Source of the DNA: Clavelina lepadiformis
Lineage: Eukaryota > Chordata > Ascidiacea > Aplousobranchia > Clavelinidae
DNA length: 64,000 bases
NCBI RefSeq assembly: GCF_947623445.1
Contig: NC_135247.1
Coordinates: forward strand, 18,788,501-18,852,500
Reading direction: 5' to 3'
A program made the translations under genes and the position numbers. The notes under the pieces are model-generated. The model did no database searches. It was not told the origin of the DNA and saw only the letters and a program-made list of their open reading frames with translations. Below, piece by piece: positions 35,001 to 47,900 of this stretch (position 1 is its first letter; every line of letters starts with the position of its first letter).

Positions 35001-38000
35001 AATTAAGGTTTTAATAAAATGCCATCACTAAAACGTCGAGCTTCATTTTTCTCTTTGTGAAATCGAATTTCAATATAGGCCTGTGCATTTAATCGCCGAA
35101 CGCTTTTTCCCCACTTCCAAGGGTGCTGAAAATGTCAACCATACCAGCCAACATCTACACTAAAATGTTGATGATCACGAACAAAATAAGACAACGGACA
35201 AAAACTATCTACATTGTACCGACGAAGTAAGGGCGCGCGCACACAACCATGAAAAGAGCAACAAGTTTTCACCTGCACGATGGCTATGTGACCACTAATG
35301 CACCCTTAACTTTTCAATATTGGCGGTAACACAATATCCCAATAAAGTTATGATGTACAAAAAAATAAAACGTATTGTCGGGATTAGGCTAGGTAATGAG
35401 TTACTTAGTTTCCAGCTGGCAAGTAGATATAAACTAGGCCTAGTGGCTTTGCAACATAGGCCTAATCGCGAACATCCTAAATAGCCTAAATCTCAACACA
35501 CATTATGATAACTGCAGGTAGAAAAATTGTGAAAATATTTTAATTTTATTCATTTAGCCTTATATCAAGTTACTAGACGTCACACCATTCATAGTTTTAA
35601 AGTTAAGAAAGTCGAGTACCGTACACAACTAAGTAGGCTAACGTACTTACCTTTCCACTTTCTTCATACTCACAACAGCAGTATTCTTAAGTAAAACAGT
35701 ATATTACAAAAAAATTACGGGAAAAAAGTCTGAAACGTAATTACCGTACAGTGTATTTAACCCGTTTTATACCACGCTTGCCAGCATAGTGTGTGCCATT
35801 TTGCAAGCACTCACGCCTTCGTTCAAAGTTCACTTCAGAGCTTGGTTATCTGCGCCTTTGTCATACGTCATACGCAGGAGAAAAAAGAGTCAGCTGATTG
35901 CAGTTGAGTTAAATCATAGTTTTTAAAAGTTATTTATGTGAATTAAGGTGGATTAAAATTGTTTGTGCCAAAGTTTTAAAACGCTGGAATGCGAAAACTG
36001 TAACGTGTAAAGAATCAAAAATTAAAATATTTGGACATTTTAATTTCTAACTAAAGTGTCAAAGCGAATCTCAAACTGTGCCTGTGCAAATTGTCATAAT
36101 TAGCCCTTATTCCTGCGGGATTCTCGTGCAGATTTAATGATATTATAATGTTATTCGTGTTCTATTTCGTGTGTTTAACAACAAGCGCTATACTACATTT
36201 TGGCCATGTTTAATATACATTACCCAATTTTGGTCATTTTTAAATTACACCACTCGTACTTTAGCGCTCAATGCGTTAGTCCTGATATTGTCAGTCGAGT
36301 ATAATAACAGTTTGTAATTTACAGTCTATCGAATGCAGCTTTATTCTGTAGGCCTACTCTGAAAACAGTAACCGTTTCGTTCAAAACCCAAAATAAATAA
36401 TTATTAAAGTCATCGACAGTTTGGTTTTGGTAATATGATGCTTAACTGGTTATCAAAGGTTAATAAATGCGCTCTCAATGGAGTCAGATTAGCAAACAAT
36501 CGGTCAAGCAATAATTATATATATTATAACAATTAACAACAGTTCACAACCCCAGCAATACGCTTAGTTAAGCAAACCAGTTTAAGCAAATAGTTAAACT
36601 GGTTAAGTGCATTAAGGCAAACTGGTTAAGCGCATTAAATTTTCCTAAAATTTATTGTCATGAAAACGTGTCAGACCGGTGGCCAGTCAATTTGCCAGTC
36701 GGAGCATCACCTATGAATTCTGACCGATAATTACGTTTATTTTTAGAATTCTGTTGTTATAAAATTTTTGAAATCATCTAGAAAAATCCTCTGCAGCAGT
36801 ATATACTCAATCTGCCTCTAAAAACACCAGCTCCGCGAAGAAGTTTCTGTAAAATGAAAAAACTTGACCACGCGAATCATTATGAAAATTTATGCATTCA
36901 TCGTCGCGCGCTTTTTGTGATTGTTTTTTTCTTTCTCAGTCCCTGCGTTACATCTTTGTGTCCAATACTACAAAGTTTGTAATTGGATTTTTTCGCTTAT
37001 AGGCCTAGATTAGCTGGCCTGTAGTATTGCACTATTAGCCACTTGTGCGCTCGTATTAGTTTGTAAGTAAACTCAAGTTGTGTTGTGCTGCAGCAAGCAC
37101 ATGTATAATCAGTAGGCTATACACAGATAGGCCTAGGGCAAGGGTTCTTAAACTTTTTGGCACACGCCCCTCCTTGACGGTACCTAAAAAATCCGCGCCC
37201 CACCTCATTGCAAAATAAAAAAGCTATAAACAAAAGAACATTTTATTTTCAATTAACTTTTATTTATGTGACAGATGTGGTTGTTTTTGGGAAACCAAAC
37301 GTTTAGGCTAATTCGAGGCTTTGTAGAAGATAATGAACATCTTTAATGAAGAATGTAGGAGTTAATGCACATTTGTCTTCTTACATGCCCCCCAGTTTAA
37401 GAACCACTGGCCTAGGCTATACAACATGTGGAGCAATTTAGGCCTCGGTACATAGGCTGTATTAATTAATTAATTAAAATAAAATTAGGTACGGTAACCA
37501 TTACGATTAATGCTAGCAAGATAATAGTACGGCAAATTGTGACCTCATTTATCTTGTTTGATTTTCTTCAATTTTAATAACATAGGCTGGTAGTTTAGCT
37601 CCGTTGCAAACCTTCACGCTGCACAGTGTTGTTGGACAAGTCTGATAGATGACCATGTTGCCAAGGTGTAGAGCCTTCCTGTAACGCAATGCATTGCGTT
37701 TGTTGTTTTTGCAGAAAATTTTTTCTAAAACAAAATGACAATGAAACATCTAGGCTTACAAGCCAAAACGATCCTTTGCCATGCTTTGTTCGGTAAAACT
37801 TTGAATTGCATTCCCGCCAAGGCTTTGTTGATATAACCAGCAATGCGGTTTCAATTCTCGCTTGACTGCGCTCAAACCATAAGCAAATATTTCCAAGATA
37901 TTAAAACAGAAAATTTTTGGCAATGGGCAGTGAGAAAGATGAGAAACGAAAGAAAGGAAACTATGCTTCTTGCCAGACTGCAGAGTATAGAAAAAGTACA

Positions 38001-38965
38001 CTACATAGTAAAAAGTGTGCAAAAATAGTGTTTCAAACCGATTACTTTAAAAATTGAAAACGAGAAACACTGACTTTTTTTCCGATTTCTATCGTATAGC
38101 ACTGCTTTAGGGCACGAGTTGCAGTGCACATTGGTTTCTTCCTTGCACACTGGAATTTTGTTTTTGCAGTAAACTGCCATACTCTGCAGTCCGGGTCTCT
38201 TGTCATTAAAGCGTTTTAGAAAATGCGTTGCGTTGTATGTGCTTGCATGCATGTATACGTATACACACGATACAGTAAAACAAATGTTGTTTTTAACCAG
38301 CAAAATAAACTGTAAGCAGTATTTAAACCAAAACTATTTGAACAGCTGAGGGTGACGTTGTAACATCTCAACACCACGGCTGTATCCGCCCCTGTTCAGG
38401 TGCAGCAAGTCTTCAAAAAACTTGAGGGTTCCAAGCTTCCTAGTTAATGCAAGCATTTTGTTTCAACATCACTATCACACTGATATAAGCACACCCATTT
38501 ACTTGCGCGCAATATGAACATGCACTACCTGAAACGCACAATTATAATTTAAAATTAGTATTGTCATGTAATAACCACATGCAGCGTATCTACAGCCCAA
38601 ATGTCAGGGAGAAAATGACTGGACAATTGGTTCTGTTTTTCTAGATATTACCAGTCGCTTCAAATAATATGCACTGAAGTATTGGATGTTAGGGTCTACG
38701 TTGCATGCTTAATTTGCTTTCTAGGGTTTTTATCAGCAGGTTTCACTCCCATTCTGTTTCGTCAAACTACTGCCAGAGTACTTTTCCTCATTCTACGTTC
38801 ATTCGCAAATTTTTCCGCAAAGTAAATACAGTTAAATATTTGATGTCTATTATACTTTTGTTTGCTTTCATAATCATGTCTATGTACTCTTATTATTCAA
38901 CATACTGCTTACTCATGATGTCACAGCCTCATTTGATGTTTTTGTCTCCGTACTTTAAGCCCAGG
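32038..38965. other. Large gap with no supported gene
   Basis: Nearly 7 kb upstream of topoisomerase II. It contains a small hAT-like element (37139-37409) and a few open frames of 60-110 codons (such as 32427-32585, 33265-33486, 34426-34758 on plus; 33483-33722, 34702-34947 on minus) with no recognisable domains or convincing splice chain. A repeated AACTGGTTAAG motif occurs at 36570-36640. Confidence 0.45.
37139..37409. mobile_element. Non-autonomous hAT-like DNA transposon
   Basis: Terminal inverted repeats CAAGGGTTCTTAAACT and AGTTTAAGAACCACTG bound 271 bp without coding capacity. Flanking 8-bp copies GCCTAGGG and GCCTAGGC differ at one position, the 8-bp target duplication expected of hAT elements. 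Confidence 0.8.
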
Positions 38966-41900
38966 ATGGATGAATTCGATGAATTACCAAAATCCCCTTC
39001 ACAAGGTGGCGGTAGAAAGCGTCTCTCTGTGGAGCGGATCTATCAAAAGAAAACCCAACTTGAGCACATTCTTCTTCGACCCGACACTTACATTGGCTCA
39101 GTGGAGCCTGTTACACAGGTTACTTTCTGCTTTGTCACCTGTTTGTCATTCCTGTAGCAAATTCAACGAACTAATATTTTGATGATAACTTCAATCTGTT
39201 TATATTTGATAATATTTTCCTTGCATCTTTGTTTAATCTTGGTATATGCTGCTTAAATTATTATTTGAGTATGATTTTTATCATATATACTGTGTATCTA
39301 TGCATATATATATACACCTACGACAATATGAACAACATAGATATGATATAAACAATGTTCCCTCTAAGCTGCGCGCGTGCGAAAATGCACACTGCTGACA
39401 CGGTCTCCGCGCACAGAAAATCTGTGCTGCGCACAAGAAAAAAATCCAACCTGAATTGAAAATAAAATAAACGCATAATAATGGCCACAGTGTGCACGTG
39501 GCACGTCTGATGTTGCTTACAGTGGTCCAAGGGACCGCTCAGGGAGTAAGTGTGTTTGCTCAGACTCGTGAAAAATTAGAGAGAACGTTGGATATAAGCC
39601 TACATTATTATACGTTGTTAGGCGATGTGGGTTTGGGATGAAGGTGTTGGAATGGTGAACCGGGAGATCACATTTGTGCCTGGCTTGTACAAAATATTTG
39701 ATGAAATAGTTGTCAATGCTGCAGATAACAAGCAAAGAGACCCAAAGATGAGCTCTATTAAAATTGATATTAATGCGTAAGTCCTGTTTTATTTCTTGTA
39801 TTTTATAAGTTATGTACGTTACATAAGATAAGTATATTGTTATCTGTTATTGAATGCCATAAACTCTATTAAATATTTATTGTTTTCTAACTCTTTCACA
39901 AGTGAAAAGAATCGGATATCTGTTTGGAACGATGGTAAGGGGATTCCTGTCGTGGAGCACAAAGTGGAAAAACTTTACGTTCCTGAAATGATTTTCGGAC
40001 ATCTTCTTACATCCAGCAATTATAATGATGAAGACAAAAAAGTCACTGGTAAGAAAATGAATAGCAACATTGTGAAAGTTTAAGGTGATATGTTATATAT
40101 GTTGACTGCTAAATAGTACAGATCTAGTTGCATGAGTAACTACTCTTATTGTCTTAAATAAGCTGAAACACCAACATTTTATTCTGTTTTAAGGTGGCCG
40201 CAATGGCTATGGTGCCAAGCTGTGCAATATTTTTAGCCACAAATTCACCATAGAAACATCATCAAAAGAATATGGAAAACGATATAAGCAGGTGATGGAA
40301 AAAGATAAGAAATAATATGCAATAGGACATATTTATGCATTTTGTTAATAGGATCTAAGTTCACAATCTTGACTCTTCACGGCAATGTGGTCACTTTTGT
40401 TTCAGTCATGGAGCACAAACATGAGTAAAACGCATGAACGTAAACTGGTCGACAGCACTAAGTCTGACTTCACCTGTATCACGTTTGAACCAGATTTATC
40501 AAAATTTCACATGACGGAGTTGGACAAGGACACTGTCGCTCTCCTATCGAGGAGAGCGTACGACCTTGCTGGATCCTCTCCTGGTGTCAAGATTTATCTG
40601 AATGGGAATAGACTTCCAGTAAGTGCCACTGCGACAGTCTAACATCAGGTTTTGGTCATCTGACTGTTGTTGATTGGACAAGAGACATAATTATGATGAG
40701 ATGATTTATATGAAATGCTAATTTTCATATCTGTGATGTTTTTGCAGCCACATACAAACTTGTTATTATACATTTACATGTTAGAATTGTGTCGTGCACA
40801 TGTTTTATATTTCAAGTTTTGCTTTTAGGTAAACTCTGATATTTTGCTATGTAATTTTATTGTTTTTCTCAAGGTGAAGAACTTCAAAGACTATGTGCAG
40901 CTGTATATCAATGACATCAAAGACGAAAACGGGGAGAAACTCAAAGTGGTTCACGAGCAAGTCAACCCCAGATGGGAGGTGAGTCTAAGATGAACTATCT
41001 CTATTTTGAAGTTAATGTTCCATTACATCAGGGGTGTCAAACTCAATCGCACCAGGGGCCAAAACTCAAAACTTATTTAACGCCGCGGGCCGTAAGGATA
41101 AAACTTGATTGAACGTTTCGTGACACGAGTACATGAATTGGAACAGTCAGCGAAACAGCACCAAATTTTTGTTTTTTTTGACGGTTTTGGCTGGGAATAA
41201 ATCGATTTATTCTATCGCATGATGAGGCAACTGTTGTGCTGCTGTATTGTGCGATTTGTTATAATCTTGTTTCTTGCTTGAAAAAAGTAAGTTATACTGC
41301 ACAATGATCTCGCGGGCCGGAAATAGTTCAATGTATAAAATAGCATTGCGGGCCAAGTTTTATTGTAAAGCGGGCCGGATGTGGCCCGCGGGCCGGGAGT
41401 TTGACACCTATGCATTACATGGTGGTGAAGGTTGTTTTGTTGGAATAGGTCAATGCTATTTTACAGTACGCTCAGCAGGTTGTAAATTGCAGACAAATAC
41501 ACCTTGAAAGTGCAACTTAGCTCATTTCGACGCTGAATGAGTTACTACAGTTCCAACTTTCAAAGCATATACTGTACATAAAAACGTCATATGTTAGTTT
41601 TGAAAAAATATATCACTTTATCTCAATCTTTCAATCAATAAATAACTTACTAAACAGTGATTAAAGAACTCATAGCCCTGGTGGTTGAATATGCTGAGAA
41701 ATGGAACTGAAACTTGAGATTTTTTGGCTCCTTGGTTATAAATCGAAGCAAAACGTTTTGCAATAAGATAAATATAATGCAAACATATAGACTTAAGTTT
41801 TGGAGACATCTTCGGTCATTTTAGCCACTTGGGGTCAATTTCAAATCATCAGCAGGATGTGTACGAACACATTTACCAAGTTCACTTGTTTTTGTTGAAA

Positions 41901-44900
41901 ATGTTCTATAGGGGAATTATTAGGGTTTAGATGTATTATTGTCATGTTACTAGAGACATATATGGGCTTCTGTTAAGGCAGGGGTGTCAAACTCAATCGC
42001 ACCAGGGGCCAAAACTCAAAACTTATTTAACGCCGCGGGCCGTAAGGATAAAACTTGATTGAACGTTTCGTGACACGAGTACATGAATTGGAACAGACAG
42101 CGAAACAGCACCAAATTTTTGATGTTTTTGACCATTTTTGACTGGGCTATTTTTAATTATTCTTCTCTTACATCATTATGTTTCATTCATCTCCTTGCAA
42201 AAGCAGTAAAGAATTAACAAACAATAAAGAAAAAAACAGCCCAGATTACAAGCTTTAGATTAAATCGATTTAGGCTATTCTATCGTATGCTAGGGCAACT
42301 GCTGTGCTGCTGTATTGTGCAATTTGTTATAATCTTGTTTCTTGCTTGAAAAAAGTAAGTTATACTGTACAATGATCTCGCGGGCCGGAAATAGTTCAAT
42401 GTATAAAATAACATTGTGGGCCAAGTTTTATTGTAAAGCGGGCCGCATGTGGCCCGCGGGCCGGGAGTTTGACACGTATGTGTTAAGGTATAAAATGTCT
42501 TAGATTTGCCTCACATCGTCAGACAAAGGATTCCAGCAAATATCATTTGTGAACAGCATCGCCACCACCAAAGGAGGGCGCCATATCGACTATGTCATGG
42601 ATCAGGTATCACAGTCTCACCTGATTTAATGATTTCTATGTTTGTCGTTGTTATCGATTTCAGCAAATGTTTCCTTAAAAATGTATAGGTAATGGAAGAT
42701 TACCATTAACATGTGTAAACATCTTCCAGGTCTCCAAGAAACTGATTGAAGTCGTGAAGAAGAAGAACAAAGGTGGAGTCGACGTAAAGCCGTACCAGGT
42801 GGGGCGACACTCTCTTTGAAGTGTGAATTCTTTTAAAAATGACGCATGGAGTTGGAGTTTGTTGTATATACTATGTACTATACTCCCTTGGAGTTTGTTG
42901 TATATGATGCTGCATTGTAGATCAAAAATCACTGCTGGCTGTTTGTGAATTGTTTGGTTGAAAATCCAACCTTTGATTCTCAAACCAAGGAAAATATGAC
43001 GCTTCAGACCAAGAAGTTTGGATCACAATGCTCTCTCACTGACAAGTTTTTAAAAATGGTTTGTTCTCTTCTTTTAGTTGCGCATATTTTAGTATCGTAA
43101 TCTGCAAAATATTGTTTGATTTTCTCAGGCTGGCAGCAGCGGTATTGTCGACAGCATCATGAACTGGGTCAAGTTCAAGGCTCAGAGTCAGCTGCAGAAA
43201 AAGTCTGCTGGAAAGTCAAATAAGCTTAAAGGTAAGTTTTTGCCAGTTTGTTTGTTGTGCTTGTCCCTAGTACAGCTATGTTTATAGCTATTGTTTTTAA
43301 AAAGTAAATTCTGTGACTCAACAAACATAAAGTAAATTTATTGAACTGAGCTGGTGCAAATTGAAAAAAATTGTTGCAAATAAATTTCTTACAGAAAATA
43401 GTTTTAGAACCACAAACTTAAGACCTAATTTTGTTAACAAAATGTGTATCAATAAACTGGTAGATTGCTGGGAGTGATGATACAAAAAACATTGATGCCT
43501 TGTGCATGTGATTTCTTCGTATTCATACTGTCTGACCCAGTGCATCTTTGATGTCTTAAAATGAAAAAGTTGATTTTAACATTTTATTTGTGTAAATTCA
43601 GTTCCTTCAAAATATGTCATGTATCTGTGAACATTGTGCATTGCTATAAGCGACGTTTGTTCATGTTGAAAATCCAAATAAAGTTTCACCACAGATAGAT
43701 GTGTTCATTTTGTCATCACAATGCAGGTGTTCCTAAATTGGATGATGCGAATGACGCCGGCACCAAACATTCTCTCGACTGCACTCTCATCTTAACGGAG
43801 GGCGACTCGGCTAAAACTTTAGCTGTGTCGGGCCTCTCTGTGGTGGGGAGGGACAAGTATGGAGTTTTCCCGTTAAGGGGTAAACTTTTAAATGTGAGGG
43901 ACGCTTCTCACAAGCAGGTTGGTGGCTCCTCTTCTTAACTCAATAATTTATCTTTGATCATGAAAAGACAGTTTGCTGAAATGCAGCTAAATATTGTAAT
44001 TAACACAATTGTGTAGCAGAACTCATGCAACTAAGATTAGTTATGTTAGTTAAATCAGCTACATTCTAGTATTTAGGACTGTCCGATAAAGCTGAATCAA
44101 CTGATTCCTGGTGCAGAAGAATATTACGTAATTTTAAATAAACTTTGTAAGACAAATGAAAGATCATCTGCTGATTAAATCAGCAACCTTAACGATTACA
44201 TCAACGTGCGATTAACAACGTCTCATCCGTTTTTGTGGCCAGATAATGGAAAATGCTGAGGTGAACAACATTATAAAGATCATGGGGCTGAAATACAACA
44301 AGAAGTATGAGCTGGATGAGGACTTGAAGTCTCTACGATACGGGAAGCTGATGATCATGACAGATCAGGATCACGACGGCTCCCACATCAAAGGTCTTCT
44401 CATCAACTTCATTCACAGCAACTGGCCCAATATGTTGCAAAGGAGGTATCTATGTGGAAGATTACAACTAGCGACTACTTAGATAGGTTCTGTTTGTCTT
44501 TGTTGGGAATCATATTTAACAAAAGATGGCTCGATATTTGACTAAGATCTAAAATCATTTTGATTGTCATAACATTTGCCATTATAAGTGGTCATGCTAG
44601 TTTGGAACTTTAATTATTTTGTGTAGGAGTTGTAGCTGCTAGAATTTTGCTTCTGGTTCGGCTTTATGTCTGTTTACTGTACCCTCTAAGCTTACGTGGT
44701 TTTTTCGTAATTTTTTGTTTACCAGAATGCTCGAAGAATTCATCACTCCTATTGTGAAAGTGACCAAAGGAAGCCAGGTCTTGTCATTTTACACCATTCC
44801 TGAATTTGAAGAATGGCAGAGTTCTATTGAAAACTCAAGCTCATGGAAAGTGAAGTATTACAAAGGTCTGTCTTCCTTCTCAATGCTAAGAAACCTTCTG

Positions 44901-47900
44901 TTTAAGGCAGAAAGAAGTTTTAAAGTAGTTTGCTATTCGCGTTTATTTTATGAATGTAATACAGGTTTGGGTACTTCTACTTCAAAGGAGGCAAAAGCTT
45001 ATTTTGCTGACATGAGTCGACACCGAGTTCGTTTCAAGTATTCGGGTCCAGACGACGACGGCTGCATTGACATGGTACGAGATACTGTAAACATCGTGAT
45101 TAACTGATTTATTTAATCATCCAAAATATCATTTCTGCAGGCATTCAACAAGAAACGCGCTGATGATCGTAAGGATTGGCTGACTAGTTTCATGGAAGAA
45201 AGACGAAGATGCCGCGTCGATTCACGGCCGGAGCCAGGAGCAGATCTGTACAATGCAGATACGCGCACTCTCTCCTACAAGGACTTTGTCAACAAGGAAC
45301 TGGTGATGTATTCGTGCGCTGACCTGGAACGATCTGTGCCCTCTTTGGTGGATGGTGAGTTGTGGGATAACTGGTTACTGATATATACTGATGTTTACAA
45401 CTTTCAATTTACGTTTATTCAAGATAATTCTATTAATTACCATTTTATATCACATACGTTGTCCTGCTATGGTTATGTTCCACTTCTAGGATGAATTTGG
45501 TAATGCAACGTTAATAAACAATTTTGTAAAAGATAGTAACTCTGTTTGTTGTGATCGACACGATTGCTTTAATGAGAGTGCTGCGTGATATTAAGAGTTC
45601 GAATGTCGATTGATCTCATTCAGGGCTTAAACCTGGTCAGAGGAAGGTGTTGTACACTTGCTTTCGACGAAACGACAAACGTGAAGTCAAAGTGGCCCAG
45701 TTGGCTGGTTCCGTTGCTGAACTGTCAGCGTACCACCATGGAGAGGTGAATGTTTGGGAATGAAGTAGAAGTAAAATCAAAAGATACTTACAAATGTACT
45801 TTGTTTGTTCAATGACCTTGTGAAGTCATGCACGATTGTACATAGTAATTGTGTTGTAATCAATTGTAGCTTTACAAGTTCCTACACAATATCAAGCTAT
45901 GTGTTACATTAACATTGTACCATAGACTTTTTAGAAGGTTAAATGATGGGTTGGGTAATTTTAGTTTATTTTGGTAAATTTAGTTATGTCAACATTTGTC
46001 AATCTTATTTAGCAGGGGTTAGGTAATTTGAGCGTACGGGGTAATTTGAGTAAGTTAGACTAAAACCCTTTCAATTTTTTATGTGTTATTATGGACCATC
46101 TTAAGATTATCATAATGGCTTTGCAAAACAATTACATGTTATTATTACATCACAAATTATTTGCCTTGATGAGAAACAAAAGCAGACAAGGGAACTTGCT
46201 CAAACATAGCTCAAACTTTTTTTCATAACATCTTCTGTGAAGTAGCCTCCTCCCCCCCCACTATATACCTTCTATCTCAGAACAAGTAAACCAGGAAACT
46301 AAACTAATTTTTCAGGTCTCGTTACAAGCCACCATCATAAACATGGCTCAGAACTACGTGGGAACCAACAATGTCAACCTGCTGCAACCGATCGGACAGT
46401 TTGGGACCCGATTGCACGGGGGAAAGGATTCTGCCTCACCCCGTTACATCTTCACAATGCTCAGGTTTGAGGAGTTTTTAGTTGATTACGACAATAACTC
46501 TTGAACACAGTTATCAAAATGTATAACTTCGCTTCGTATGTAAGACAGGGTAAGATTTTATGGTCAACGTAGCTTGTTGCCCAAGATTAGTTTTATGGGG
46601 GTAGATGCCTCAATATTTCTGTTCGTTGTATGTTCATTATATACTACAATGCTTTTGAATCGGAAGTTTAAATGAGATAATGTTTGCCCGTCTGTTAAAA
46701 ATAGTAACTTGTTCCTGTGGTGTTGGTTGGTAGTAGAATGAATGCATTGCTTTGACGAACATGGTAATGAATAATGATAAACAAACTTCGTGGTAGGTCA
46801 ATTAATAGATAAGACAATGTTGAAATATTTTCAAAATTATTTCTAACTTTTCAATTTCTAGCCCACTCACTCGGCTGCTATTCCCTGCTGTTGATGACAA
46901 CCTGCTCACGTTCCTCTATGATGACAACCAGAAGGTGGAGCCCTCCTGGTATGTGCCTTACTTTAAGTTTCATTCACTCACAGACTTCACTGTTGCATCG
47001 CAGTGAGAACTGCATTGACTGTTTATCAGCTGAGCTCTGGGATGCTTTTAACAAGCATAGTTTCATTGCCACATTTAAATATGTATAAATAAGTAACAGC
47101 ACGATGAAGTCGAATATATCTGCATGTGGGTTCACGTAGGTACTGCCCCATAATACCAACCATCCTTGTCAACGGATCGGAAGGGATTGGAACTGGTTGG
47201 TCAACTCGAGTTCCGAATCACGATGTTCGTGAGGTGGTCGCCAACTGCCGACGCCTCATCAGAGGAGAGGATCCTGTTCCCATGGTAATGAGACCATCTC
47301 TGTAGAGATTGCTGTGTTTCTTGTTCATGTTCATCATTAATTACTGTGTTTGTTCAAATGCTGTAATTCAAGTAAGTTTTAATATGGTGGTTTGATGACA
47401 ACAGGCCTGTAGCTTTATATGTCCACGTTTCTTAACTTTTCATCAATGGCTTCAGGTTCCGAGTTACAAGAACTTCAAAGGCACGATTGAAGAACTCGAT
47501 GCGAACAGATATGTGGTGAATGGAGAGGTTTCCATGATCGATGAGAAGACACTTGAGATCACCGAGCTTCCGATCAGGACGTGGACCCAGGTATCAGCTT
47601 AATATTGCTCTCTGTGTCTTGTAAACTTGTTTCATCTGTGGATATGTTGCACAAGTGACTCGATCTAGTTTTATCTAATATAAATAATCTGTACATAATC
47701 TTGCTCTCCTTGCAATTGCCTAATCCGTATACTTTAATGGAAATCGCCTTTGTTCACACAGAACTACAAAGAGTCAGTTTTAGAACCAATGGCTCTGGGG
47801 ACCGAGAAAGTCCCTCAGCAGATCTTGGAGTACAAGGAATACAACACGGACATGACGGTCCGCTTCCTCGTCAAGATGTCCGAGCAGAAGCTGAAGGATG

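Noticed and set aside
38705-38965. Upstream extension of the first topoisomerase II exon to an ATG at 38705
   Set aside because: The extra residues are hydrophobic and unlike any topoisomerase II N-terminus; ATG 38966 gives a normal short acidic start before [13 protein letters not shown].
41274-41507. 77-codon open frame in topoisomerase II intron 6
   Set aside because: It lies mostly inside the non-autonomous hAT-like element and encodes nothing recognisable.
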